Shown here piece by piece: positions 7,858 to 15,694 of a DNA stretch of 33,430 bases. The stretch covers positions 1-33,430 of the forward strand of contig NZ_NPIH01000149.1 of NCBI RefSeq assembly GCF_012275575.1, written 5' to 3'. This stretch comes from Paraburkholderia sp. SG-MS1 (GTDB taxonomy: Bacteria; Pseudomonadota; Gammaproteobacteria; Burkholderiales; Burkholderiaceae). The translations under genes and the position numbers were made by a program. Numbering within the stretch: position 1 is the stretch's first letter; every line of letters starts with the position of its first letter. The notes beneath the pieces are model-generated. The model ran no database searches, was not told the DNA's origin, and was given only the letters and a program-made list of their open reading frames with translations.

Positions 7858-8868
7858 ATGCGCAGCTTCTATCGATACCGCGACGGCGCGCTCCCGAACA
7901 CGCTGGCGATCGCCTATTCGTTCGGCGGCTTCGCGTTGGGCATGGCGATGCTGCTGACGGCGAACCCATGGCTCACCGTGCCAGGTACGCTGCTGCTCGC
8001 GCACGCGATGATCCTCAGCGCCTATCTGCTGCATGACGCCGCGCACGGCGCGGTGTTTCGCACGGCCGAAGCGAATGCACGGCTCGGCGCGGCGCTCGCG
8101 TGGATCAACGGCAGTTGTTATGCGTCGTTTGCGGATCTCAGACGTAAGCACATGCGACACCATGTCGATCGCGCGGACGTGCTGACGTTCGACGCGAAGG
8201 CGTTCCTGCTGGGCTTGCCGCGATGGGTGCGCAGAGTCGTGCTGGCGCTCGAATGGGCGTATTTTCCGGCGGTCGAGCTGATCATGCATGGCTATGTGAT
8301 CGCGATGCCGTTCATGCGCGAGGGCAAACGCTCGCAGCGCCGGCGCGTGGCGACGGTGCTGGTCGCACGGGCCGCGCTGTTCGTGTGGCTGGCGTGGATC
8401 TCATTGCAGGCGGCCGTGCTGTATCTGGTGGCATGGCTCGTCTGCCTGATCGTGTTGCGCTTTGCCGATGCCTATCAGCACACCTATGACGCGTTCGCCG
8501 TGCTGGAGGAGGGGGGTGCGATCCCCGCCGACAAGATCAGGGATCACGCGTACGAGCAACGCAACACGTATTCGAACCTCGTCTCGGTCCGCTATCCCGC
8601 GCTCAACCTGCTGCTGCTGAATTTCTCGTATCACAACGCCCATCACGACCGGCCGGTCGAGCCGTGGTACCGGCTGCCCGCCGCGCATGCCAGGCTTTAC
8701 GGCGATGACGACAGCCAGGTCATTCCGATGGCACGCCTTCTGACGAGCTTTCATCGGCATCGTGTCAAACGGATTCTCGCGAGCGACTACGGCGTGATGG
8801 ACATCACGAAGAAGCAGGCCGACGACTTCTATGGCGCGGTCGGCGTGTCGTTTCTCACCGCGGTATAG
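7858..8868 (+). CDS. Membrane fatty-acid-desaturase-family diiron protein
   Basis: This 336-residue integral membrane protein carries the three histidine boxes of the desaturase/hydroxylase superfamily: HDAAH (His59, His63), HMRHH (His98, 101, 102) and HNAHH (His259, 262, 263), plus a QHTYD segment. Hydrophobic segments near 15-65 and 160-205 fit membrane helices. Such proteins use a non-haem diiron site and O2 to desaturate or hydroxylate. An alternative GTG start at 7849 overlaps the preceding stop by 4 bases; I prefer the ATG at 7858, though the ribosome binding site is weak for both. Its position between a substrate-binding protein and an SDR dehydrogenase suggests oxidation of the imported compound, not lipid modification. 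That role is inference. Confidence 0.88.
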   Translation: MRSFYRYRDGALPNTLAIAYSFGGFALGMAMLLTANPWLTVPGTLLLAHAMILSAYLLHDAAHGAVFRTAEANARLGAALAWINGSCYASFADLRRKHMRHHVDRADVLTFDAKAFLLGLPRWVRRVVLALEWAYFPAVELIMHGYVIAMPFMREGKRSQRRRVATVLVARAALFVWLAWISLQAAVLYLVAWLVCLIVLRFADAYQHTYDAFAVLEEGGAIPADKIRDHAYEQRNTYSNLVSVRYPALNLLLLNFSYHNAHHDRPVEPWYRLPAAHARLYGDDDSQVIPMARLLTSFHRHRVKRILASDYGVMDITKKQADDFYGAVGVSFLTAV

Positions 8869-8878
8869 GTGCACCGAT

Positions 8879-9631
8879 ATGCAGATTGCTCTCGATGGCA
8901 AGGTTGCTCTCGTCACCGGCGCGGCCACGGGCATTGGGCGCGCGACGGCTCGCATGCTGGCTTCGGTCGGTGCGCGGGTCGCGGTGGGACACTTCGATCA
9001 GCATGAAGCAGCGAGCGAGGTGTGCCGCGGTATCGAAGCGGCGGGCGGCATCGCGCAAGCCTACGACTTCGACGTGACGGACAGCGCGGCGTTTCAGGCG
9101 ACGGTGACGGCCCTCGGCGAACGCTGGGGCCGCATCGACGTGCTCGTGAACAACGCGGGCGTGCTGCTCGACAAGCCGTTTCTCGAGACCTCGGAGGCCG
9201 ACTGGCGTCGCGTGGTCGATATCGATCTGACGGGCGTGTTCATCGGTTGCCGTGCGGTGCTGCCGTCCATGCTGGATGCGCGGCAAGGCGTGATCGTCAA
9301 TATCGCTTCCGAACTCGGCATGCTCGGCCGCGCGCACTTTGCACCTTATTGCGCGGCGAAGGCCGGCGTCATCGCACTGACACGTTCGCTCGCGCGCGAG
9401 TTTGCGCCGACCGTGCGCATCAATGCGGTCGCGCCCGGGCCGGTTGCGACCGCGATGCTGTCCGCGGACCACATGAGCGCCGAAGCGCTGGCGCTCGAAG
9501 CGGCGATTCCGGCGGGCCGCGTGGGCTCGCCCGACGAAATCGCCGCCACGATCGTGTTCCTTGCTTCCGACCATGCCTCGTTCTACCACGGACAGACGAT
9601 CAGTCCGAATGGCGGAGCGTGGATGGGCTGA
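8879..9631 (+). CDS. SDR-family oxidoreductase
   Basis: This 250-residue classical short-chain dehydrogenase has TGAATGIG (cofactor-binding, 13-20), NNAG (91-94) and the catalytic Ser144, Tyr157 and Lys161 (YCAAK). It ends in a GQTISPNGGAWMG tail typical of FabG-like SDRs. The start at 8879 follows AGGTG overlapping the preceding stop and lies 10 bases after the desaturase-like gene, so the two are probably translated together. It would oxidise an alcohol to a carbonyl or the reverse with NAD(P); a plausible partner reaction is oxidation of an alcohol made by the desaturase-like protein. The substrate is unknown. Confidence 0.92.
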   Translation: MQIALDGKVALVTGAATGIGRATARMLASVGARVAVGHFDQHEAASEVCRGIEAAGGIAQAYDFDVTDSAAFQATVTALGERWGRIDVLVNNAGVLLDKPFLETSEADWRRVVDIDLTGVFIGCRAVLPSMLDARQGVIVNIASELGMLGRAHFAPYCAAKAGVIALTRSLAREFAPTVRINAVAPGPVATAMLSADHMSAEALALEAAIPAGRVGSPDEIAATIVFLASDHASFYHGQTISPNGGAWMG

Positions 9632-9705
9632 GCTCACCTGAGCGCCTCGCGTGATTCGCTTGAAAGACACGCGCACGCGGTCGACCGATTCTGGAGAAGT
9701 CATCG

Positions 9706-10488
9706 ATGAACGAAGTCCTGATGCAGCGCCTGAGCTGGGTGAACTATCGCAACCGCGTGCTGAACGACCAGGCGGTCGTGTTGTTGCCGTGCGGCGCGCT
9801 CGAACAGCATGGTCCGCATTTGCCGCTCGGCACCGATGCGTTGCTGTCGACCGCGGTTGCGACCGACGTGGCGCGTCAGCTCGGCGGCATCGTCGCACCG
9901 GCTTTCAACTACGGCTACAAGTCGCAGCCGAAGTGCGGCGGCGGCCAGCATTTTTGCGGCACGACGAGCGTGGATGGCAACAACCTGTCCCAGATGACGC
10001 GCGACGTCGTGCGCGAATTCGCACGGCACGGCGTGCGCCGGCTCGCGCTGATCGACGGCCACTATGAGAACCAGTGGTTTCTTACCGAAGGGATCGAACT
10101 CGCGATGCGCGACCTGTCGCTCAACGGGACGCGCACACCGGCGCTGCGTGTGGTCCGCCTCGAGTACTGGGACTTCTGCACCGGACCCACGCTGGCGAAG
10201 GTGTTCCCCGATGGCTTTCCGGGCTATGCGCTCGAACACGCGGCCGTCATGGAGACGTCGATGATGCTGCACTATCACGCGGACCTCGTCTCGCTCGACG
10301 ACATACCCGACGAAGCGCCCGCTGATTTTCCCGACTACGACAGCTATCCGACGCGCACGTCATGGGTTCCGCTCTCGGGTGTATTGTCGTCGGCACGGGG
10401 GGCGAGCGCGGAGAAGGGCGCATGGCTTGCCGACGAAGTGTCGAGCCGAATCGCGGCCGCCCTGAAGGCCGAATTCAACGACGCGTAG
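9706..10488 (+). CDS. Creatininase-family amidohydrolase
   Basis: This 260-residue protein closely follows the pattern of bacterial creatininase (creatinine amidohydrolase). Predicted metal ligands are Glu33 and His35 (GALEQHGPH), Asp44 (LGTDAL), His119 and Glu121 (DGHYEN), one position lower than the published Pseudomonas creatininase numbering I recall (34, 36, 45, 120, 122). The segments YGYKSQPKCGGGQHFCGTTS, EYWDF and ALEH are also creatininase-like. The tryptophan of the active-site lid (Trp174 in creatininase) appears as Tyr174 in FPGYALEH, so specificity may differ. The family opens cyclic amides. No creatinase gene is nearby to complete the classic creatinine route. The ribosome binding site GGAGAAG lies before the ATG. 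Confidence 0.92.
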   Translation: MNEVLMQRLSWVNYRNRVLNDQAVVLLPCGALEQHGPHLPLGTDALLSTAVATDVARQLGGIVAPAFNYGYKSQPKCGGGQHFCGTTSVDGNNLSQMTRDVVREFARHGVRRLALIDGHYENQWFLTEGIELAMRDLSLNGTRTPALRVVRLEYWDFCTGPTLAKVFPDGFPGYALEHAAVMETSMMLHYHADLVSLDDIPDEAPADFPDYDSYPTRTSWVPLSGVLSSARGASAEKGAWLADEVSSRIAAALKAEFNDA

Positions 10489-10522
10489 CATCGAAGCATA
10501 TCGTCAACGGAGACGCAGGCAA

Positions 10523-11305
10523 ATGACACAAGTTTTGAGAGTGTGGCCCTTGCTCACCGCGATGCACCGGTACGACAAATCGGTATCGACGCGCAATCGC
10601 GGCGCAGGCACCGATATCGACGCACCGATCCTCGCGTATCTGATCGAGACACGGCAGGGGCGCATCCTGTACGACGTCGGCTGCGACTATCGCAAGATCG
10701 CGGATCCCGCGTTGCGCGAGCGTTATTACACGCAACGGGCAAGGCCGCTGCCCGTGCCGCAGATGACCGACGAGCAGCGCATTCCGGGTCATCTGGCGCG
10801 GCTCGGCCTGCTGCCTTCGGATGTGGACGTCGTCATGATCGGCCATCTGCATTTCGATCACGCGGGGGGCCTGTGCGACGTGTGCGGCTCGGACATTCAC
10901 GTGCACGCTGATGAACTCGAAGCGGCGCGCGCGCAGGCGGACCTCGGCTACTTCCAGGACGACTTCGCGGGCGACTATCGCTGGCGCGTGCAGAGGGACG
11001 AGTACGAGCTCGCGCCTGGCGTGCGTGCGATCAACACACCCGGACACACGGCAGGACATATGTCGTTGTGGATCGAACTCCCGCAGGGCAAGCCCATCGT
11101 GCTCGCGGGCGATGCGGCCGACCTTACCGAAAACATCGACGACGAGATTGCGCCCGGGCTGTGCTGGAACGACCGTGAAGACATGGCGCTCGCCAGCATC
11201 CGCAAGCTCAAGGCACTCGCACGCGAAACGGATGCCGCCATCTGGCCGAACCACGACATTGCGTTCTGGCGAACGCTGAGCAGAGGAACCGCATGGCACG
11301 CATGA
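10523..11305 (+). CDS. MBL-fold metallohydrolase, N-acyl homoserine lactonase-like
   Basis: This 260-residue metallo-beta-lactamase-fold protein has the dinuclear zinc motif HLHFDHAGG (His108, His110, Asp112, His113), His175 in TPGHTAGHMS, Asp197 in AGDAAD, and a late His244 in WPNHD. This arrangement and length fit the AttM/AiiA-type lactonases, which open homoserine lactones or gamma-butyrolactone. In this operon a metabolic lactonase or amidase role on the pathway intermediate is as likely as quorum quenching. It lies 34 bases after the creatininase-family gene and overlaps the next gene by 13 bases. Confidence 0.88.
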   Translation: MTQVLRVWPLLTAMHRYDKSVSTRNRGAGTDIDAPILAYLIETRQGRILYDVGCDYRKIADPALRERYYTQRARPLPVPQMTDEQRIPGHLARLGLLPSDVDVVMIGHLHFDHAGGLCDVCGSDIHVHADELEAARAQADLGYFQDDFAGDYRWRVQRDEYELAPGVRAINTPGHTAGHMSLWIELPQGKPIVLAGDAADLTENIDDEIAPGLCWNDREDMALASIRKLKALARETDAAIWPNHDIAFWRTLSRGTAWHA

Positions 11306-12189
11306 CCTCGCTGCCGTATGACGATCAGCCCGCTACCACGCCGCCTGTGCCGCAGGCCTATCGCGGACTATGGCGCCGCACGCTGCTGACGACGGGAGAC
11401 GGACGGATCGATCGCGAGACACGTGTGTTCTGGATGCAGACCGAGCGTTTGCACATCGATATCCGGGTGCCCGCCGCGCGCGGTACGTTCCACGCAGCAT
11501 CGGCGCTGGCGGCGCTGACGCGCGAGCAATTGATCGAGCTGGCCGCGCAAATGGGCTTCGCGGGCGCGACGACGGTTGACGAGGCCGCCGTCGCGGTCGA
11601 TCCCGGTGACGGCCGGCTCGACCGCTGCACGTGGCATCGGCAGATCGACTTCAGCCCGCCGGGCGACGCGCGCGATCTGGGGACCATGCGCTTCGAGACG
11701 CCGCATGTCGTACTCGAAGACGGCATCGAAGCCGTGTATCACGAACGCTGGGAGCGCGATCCGGCTTCGCTGGGGTTGACGTGGGCGGTGCGGCTGTCGC
11801 GCGAAGCCGCACATGCGGCGGGTTGGCTGGCCGACGATCTGGACGGCGCGGCCCGCGACGATGCGCCGTCGGTATTCATCGCACGATGCGGCGATTTTTT
11901 CATGCTCGCCCGCAGCCGCTCGCCCCAAGCGCAGGCCGTGCTGGCGTCATATCGGGGCAAGCGCCTCGCCGAAGTTGTCAGCGACCCGGCACTCGATATC
12001 GACGATGTACGGGCCTTGCTCGATTTTGAAATCTCGCTCGGGCGCGTCCGCGGCAATGACGGCGCGCGCTGGACGATCGAACTTTCGACGTTGCCCTGGC
12101 GCGAAGGTCAGCCTGCATTCGCCGATGCCGTTAGCGCGGCCCTCGATCGGCTTCAGGGCGAGCGCGGGCATGGCGCCGATCCAACCTGA
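11293..12189 (+). CDS. Conserved hypothetical protein, possibly lipocalin-like
   Basis: I do not recognise a named family for this 298-residue protein. The start at 11293 overlaps the lactonase-like gene by 13 bases. Near the N-terminus is YRGLWRRTLLTT followed by TRVFWMQTERLHIDIRVP. Further on come WHRQIDFSPP, DLGTMRF and YHERWER. Regular short strands with conserved Trp, Arg and aromatic residues suggest a beta-barrel resembling calycin/lipocalin folds. There is no signal peptide, membrane helix or obvious metal motif. Its place inside a riboswitch-controlled catabolic operon suggests a small-molecule binding or isomerising role, but no function can be assigned. Confidence 0.8.
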   Translation: MARMTSLPYDDQPATTPPVPQAYRGLWRRTLLTTGDGRIDRETRVFWMQTERLHIDIRVPAARGTFHAASALAALTREQLIELAAQMGFAGATTVDEAAVAVDPGDGRLDRCTWHRQIDFSPPGDARDLGTMRFETPHVVLEDGIEAVYHERWERDPASLGLTWAVRLSREAAHAAGWLADDLDGAARDDAPSVFIARCGDFFMLARSRSPQAQAVLASYRGKRLAEVVSDPALDIDDVRALLDFEISLGRVRGNDGARWTIELSTLPWREGQPAFADAVSAALDRLQGERGHGADPT

Positions 12190-12229
12190 CGCATCACGCA
12201 CTACTCAACACGGCCAGACAGGAGCTACG

Positions 12230-13087
12230 ATGTCCACCACCGAACACGTGCTGAACCGGAAAATGCCGGCGGCGCAGAGGCCGCAGAAGCGCAAGCCGCC
12301 TTCGTTATGGGCTGTGCGCGGCGAGATCAGCCGCTCCGCCTATCTGATGTTCGCGCTCGCCGGCCTGCTGGTGCCGTTACTCTCGTGGTGGGCGCTGGCG
12401 TCGGCCGGGCTGGTCGCGAAGGTGTTCATGCCGGGGCCGCTCGATGTCGTTCATCGGCTGTCGATCTGGTGGACCGACGACGGCCTGCTGACCGACATCG
12501 GCATCAGCATGTATCGCGTTTGCGCCGGGTGGGCGCTGTCGGCGCTCGTCGCGGTGCCGCTGGGCCTCCTGATCGGCACGTTCAGGCCGATGCAGGCGCT
12601 GCTCGAACCGCTGACCGACTTCATCCGCTATATGCCCGCGGTCGCGTTCATTCCGCTCGTGATGCTGTGGGTCGGCATTGACGAAGGCTCGAAAATCGCG
12701 ATCATCTTTATCGGCACGTTCTTTCAGATGGTGTTGATGATCGCGGAGAACGTGCGGTTCGTGCCGCTTGCGCAGATCGAGGCCGCGCAGACAATGGGCG
12801 CGTCACGCGAGGAGCTGGTGCGGCTCGTGATCTTCCCGTCGGCCAAGCCGGCGGTGCTCGACACGCTGCGTATCACGATGGGCTGGGCATGGACGTATCT
12901 GGTCGTCGCCGAACTGGTGGCGGCGAACACGGGGCTCGGGTATTCCATCCTCAAGGCCCAGCGCTATCTGCAGACCGACAAGATCTTCGCGGGCATTCTG
13001 CTGATCGGGCTGATCGGTCTCGTGATCGACCAGGCGTTTCGGCTTTCACACCGCCTGCTGTTCGGTAAATGGATGGCCAAACGATGA
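12230..13087 (+). CDS. ABC transporter permease (SsuC/TauC-like)
   Basis: This 285-residue membrane protein starts at the ATG at 12230, preceded by AGGAG; the frame extends further upstream only as a shadow. It has about six hydrophobic segments and the cytoplasmic EAA loop that docks the ATPase (IEAAQTMGASREELVRLVIFPSA). It belongs to the BPD_transp_1 family of nitrate/sulfonate/taurine permeases. It pairs with the ATPase that overlaps its stop by ATGA and with the substrate-binding protein encoded first in the operon. The transporter genes thus bracket five internal genes, which supports one transcriptional and functional unit. Confidence 0.93.
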   Translation: MSTTEHVLNRKMPAAQRPQKRKPPSLWAVRGEISRSAYLMFALAGLLVPLLSWWALASAGLVAKVFMPGPLDVVHRLSIWWTDDGLLTDIGISMYRVCAGWALSALVAVPLGLLIGTFRPMQALLEPLTDFIRYMPAVAFIPLVMLWVGIDEGSKIAIIFIGTFFQMVLMIAENVRFVPLAQIEAAQTMGASREELVRLVIFPSAKPAVLDTLRITMGWAWTYLVVAELVAANTGLGYSILKAQRYLQTDKIFAGILLIGLIGLVIDQAFRLSHRLLFGKWMAKR

Positions 13088-13920
13088 AATCCTCCATGAA
13101 AAAAATTGTCGTCGAAGGGTTGTGCAAGCAGTTCGGGCGCGGTGCCAACCCGGTGCGGGCGCTCGCCGATATTGATCTGACGGTCCGCGAAAACGAGTTC
13201 GTCACGCTGGTCGGCGCGTCGGGTTGCGGCAAGTCGACACTGTTGCGCATTCTGGGCGGCCTGGAAACGATCGACAGCGGCTCGCTACGCGTCGACGATC
13301 GCGAGATCGAAGGGCCGGGGGTCGATCGCGCGATGGTCTTTCAGAACTACAGTCTCTATGCATGGCTGACGGTCAGGCAGAACATCCGCTTTTCGCGCCT
13401 GCTGAAGGTCAACGGGCGCAACCGGACGCAGGCGGAAGTCGAAACGGCGAGCGGGCGCGCCGATGCACTGCTGCACTCGATGGGCCTGGCTCACGTCGCC
13501 GAGGCCTATCCGAACCAGTTGTCGGGCGGCATGCAGCAACGCGTCGCGATTGCACGCGCGCTGATGGGCAAGCCGTCGATCCTGCTGATGGATGAGCCGT
13601 TCGGCGCGCTCGACGCGCAGACGCGTGAAGTCATGCACGACCTGATCCTGCATGTCCATGCGCTCGAGAAAACGACGCTCGTGTTCGTTACGCACGACGT
13701 CGACGAAGCGATCTATCTCGGCCACCGGGTGGTGCTGATGGCGCCGCGGCCCGGACGTATCGATTCGATCTACGACGTGCCGTTGTCCGCGAGGCGCGAT
13801 CCGGAGATGAAGCTGTCACCGGAATTCATCGCGCTCAAGCGTGAGATCCTTGCGCGGATACGGGAGACGTCCGGCATGAAGACGGATCTGGAGAGGCTGG
13901 AGCAGTTGACGCGGCAGTGA
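13084..13920 (+). CDS. ABC transporter ATP-binding protein (SsuB/TauB-like)
   Basis: This 278-residue ATPase has Walker A GASGCGKST (44-52), the Q-loop region VFQNYSLYAW, signature LSGGMQQR (146-153), Walker B ILLMDEP (166-172), a D-loop GALDA and switch His204 (VTHD). Start 13084 overlaps the permease stop (ATGA). It powers import by the permease and substrate-binding protein of this operon. It appears to be the last gene of the riboswitch-controlled unit; I see no clear terminator after it. Confidence 0.95.
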   Translation: MKSSMKKIVVEGLCKQFGRGANPVRALADIDLTVRENEFVTLVGASGCGKSTLLRILGGLETIDSGSLRVDDREIEGPGVDRAMVFQNYSLYAWLTVRQNIRFSRLLKVNGRNRTQAEVETASGRADALLHSMGLAHVAEAYPNQLSGGMQQRVAIARALMGKPSILLMDEPFGALDAQTREVMHDLILHVHALEKTTLVFVTHDVDEAIYLGHRVVLMAPRPGRIDSIYDVPLSARRDPEMKLSPEFIALKREILARIRETSGMKTDLERLEQLTRQ

Positions 13921-14009
13921 TGGCTCGCCGTGCCTCGGTATAGCGGACATACGAGCTTCGATCATTCGGAGAAGGTGGGGGGCTATTCGCTTTCGAGGGC
14001 TTGACCTGA

Positions 14010-14273
14010 CTAGTCTGTTGACGCGCCAGGACGTCCATTTTCTAGCTGCGGCGCCATGCCCGGATCCGTATCGGTTCGCCGAACGTCGACCTGCATGTCG
14101 ATTATCGGCGTTGCGGTCATTGCGATGGCCACTCTGTCTGAATCGGGCAGTAACCCCGCAAATGCCGCGATACCGGTCAGGCATAGAGCCACGAGTGCAA
14201 CAGCGGCAACGGCAATGATCGCGTGGGTTCCAACCGACTTCGTGCCGGCTGCGTCGGAAAAGCGGCATGTCAT
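14010..14273 (-). CDS. Small single-pass membrane protein, hypothetical
   Basis: This 87-residue protein starts at the ATG at 14273, preceded by GAGGAG at ideal spacing; the frame extends 13 codons further but without such a site. A hydrophobic segment spans about residues 17-41 (HAIIAVAAVALVALCLTG onward), followed by a polar tail with TATPIIDMQVDVRRTD. No family is recognised. It stands alone on the minus strand between two plus-strand units. The strong ribosome binding site and clean membrane segment make it a likely real gene. Confidence 0.65.
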   Translation of the reverse strand: MTCRFSDAAGTKSVGTHAIIAVAAVALVALCLTGIAAFAGLLPDSDRVAIAMTATPIIDMQVDVRRTDTDPGMAPQLENGRPGASTD

Positions 14274-14818
14274 GACTTTCTCCTCGAATGCATGGCTCAA
14301 TGCAACGTCCATGCCGACCGGGGAAATTGGCGGGAACTGCCCGTGGGGCCGGGCTTTGCGCCGCCGTTGCCTGCGTCGAACGCAAGGAGCGAGGATGAGA
14401 TGTCGGGTTCAGACGAACACATAGGCGTCGTGCTGGCGCCGAGACCAACATGTCGGTGAGACAAGCGCCACGTCGTCTATTCTCGGCGGCCAAACGGGGG
14501 GGAACGTCGCCTGCCGTTCATACGGCGAGCTGTTCGCTTGAATACGTCGCGCCACCCATCGTTCGACAAAGCCATCCAGACTTATCGATGCGGGTTAATC
14601 ATCGCTCCTGTGAACTGTGCATGACCCGTCGAGAGCCGGGCAGCGCGAACCGAAAAATGACACCGAACGGCGAGGCTGAGATGAGAAAGGCAACGCGCCT
14701 CGCCAAAATGCGGGACACGTGCTGCGTCACAATTGCTGACAGTTGAGTCGGGTGGCCTGTTCTACAGTACCGCTATGCACCCCAACCCGTTGCATACAAC
14801 CGAATCTGCCAGACTCTC
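14274..14818. other. Gene-poor intergenic stretch
   Basis: About 545 bases lie between the small membrane-protein gene and the DUF2968 gene, whose starts face away from each other, so both promoters should be here. Open frames present are overlapping shadows with no family features or ribosome binding sites. A 15-codon frame from ATG 14775 to TGA 14822 ends by overlapping the TTG start of the next gene. I see no repeat or RNA gene. Confidence 0.4.
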
Positions 14819-15523
14819 TTGAAAAAACATTTTGACCTGCGCGCTCCGTTTGTTGCGAACGTCACCGGCTCCGATCCGGTTGGACAGGATGGTGAGCGTT
14901 TGGCGGTGGGCGCGCCTCACTCCGTGAATCCGCTGTGCTCAGTTAGTCTGCCGCCCTCGCGATCCGGCGGACAGGATGTCCGGAAGGTCACCCTCGCAGA
15001 GGTGGAACATCTGGAGGCCACTGGTGCGCTTACAGTATGTCGTGTATTCCGGAGTTTCAGCTATGCGGCAAGCCTGCTTTTGCATCGGGCCGATCTGGTT
15101 TATTACGTGACACTCCATCAGGACGGCGCGTTATGGCGTGTCCTCGCAATGGGCGAGCTGGAAAGCGCAGAGACCGCGTTCCGGCACTTCACGCAGCAAG
15201 CCACGCATCTGTCTGAGGAGGATATGCGCCGAACGCTCCTCGAAGCACAAAACGACCAGTTGGTCCGTCTCATTGAACAGGCGCAGACCCAGTCCGAACG
15301 GCTGCGCATCGATCTGGAGAGTCATGCCGCCCAGGCACAGCTGGTCGCCCAACGGCAACAGCAGGCGCGCCGGGAGATTGCGCAGCTCGAGGCGCAGCGT
15401 GTGGCCGCTCAGGCTCAGTTGAATCGGCTGCGGCGCCAGATCCATCAGCTTGATCTGGCCGGCAATGAACGCTTTCCACGTCAGCCGATCCGTCAAATTC
15501 GAACTACCGCTGCTCCTGACTAG
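14819..15523 (+). CDS. DUF2968-family coiled-coil protein
   Basis: This 234-residue protein has the DUF2968 pattern common in Burkholderia: a globular segment (TLAEVEHLEATGALTVCRVFRSFSYAASLL, then LVYYVTLHQDGALWRV) and then a long Gln/Arg/Ala-rich coiled coil from about residue 130 to 215. Family members I know begin with a signal or lipoprotein peptide; none is seen here. The start is a TTG without a good ribosome binding site, so the true N-terminus is uncertain and may lie at a later internal start or have been altered. The function of the family is unknown. Confidence 0.75.
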   Translation: MKKHFDLRAPFVANVTGSDPVGQDGERLAVGAPHSVNPLCSVSLPPSRSGGQDVRKVTLAEVEHLEATGALTVCRVFRSFSYAASLLLHRADLVYYVTLHQDGALWRVLAMGELESAETAFRHFTQQATHLSEEDMRRTLLEAQNDQLVRLIEQAQTQSERLRIDLESHAAQAQLVAQRQQQARREIAQLEAQRVAAQAQLNRLRRQIHQLDLAGNERFPRQPIRQIRTTAAPD

Positions 15524-15628
15524 ATACATGCTCTGCATGAACCGGACGCGCTGATCGACGGATTCATCCATAGTCCGCGATAGAACACATATCGTTTGCC
15601 AGCACCAGCATCCCCGCAGACAGCCCTG

Positions 15629-15656
15629 TTGAATCCCCTGGCCCCAGTGGTAACAT
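15629..15656 (+). promoter_or_regulatory. Candidate promoter of the RpiR-type regulator gene
   Basis: TTGAAT (15629-15634) and TAACAT (15651-15656) are separated by 16 bases. The operator-like sequence 15652-15665 overlaps the -10 box, which would allow autorepression. Transcription would begin near 15663, consistent with translation from 15695. Confidence 0.35.
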
Positions 15657-15665
15657 TTGTTGTCA
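15652..15665 (-). promoter_or_regulatory. RpiR operator-like site, copy 1
   Basis: Read on the minus strand this is TGACAACAAATGTT, identical over 14 bases to the site at 16623-16636 before the C45 gene. One half of the ACAACA-N2-TGTTGT palindrome is complete, the other partial. It lies 30 bases upstream of the regulator start. Confidence 0.6.
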
Positions 15666-15694
15666 TCCCTACCGGCGGCCCGTCCGATCAACGC

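Noticed and set aside
14450..14746. 98-codon plus-strand open frame
   Set aside because: It has no ribosome binding site, no recognisable motif and mixed composition; it is probably intergenic.
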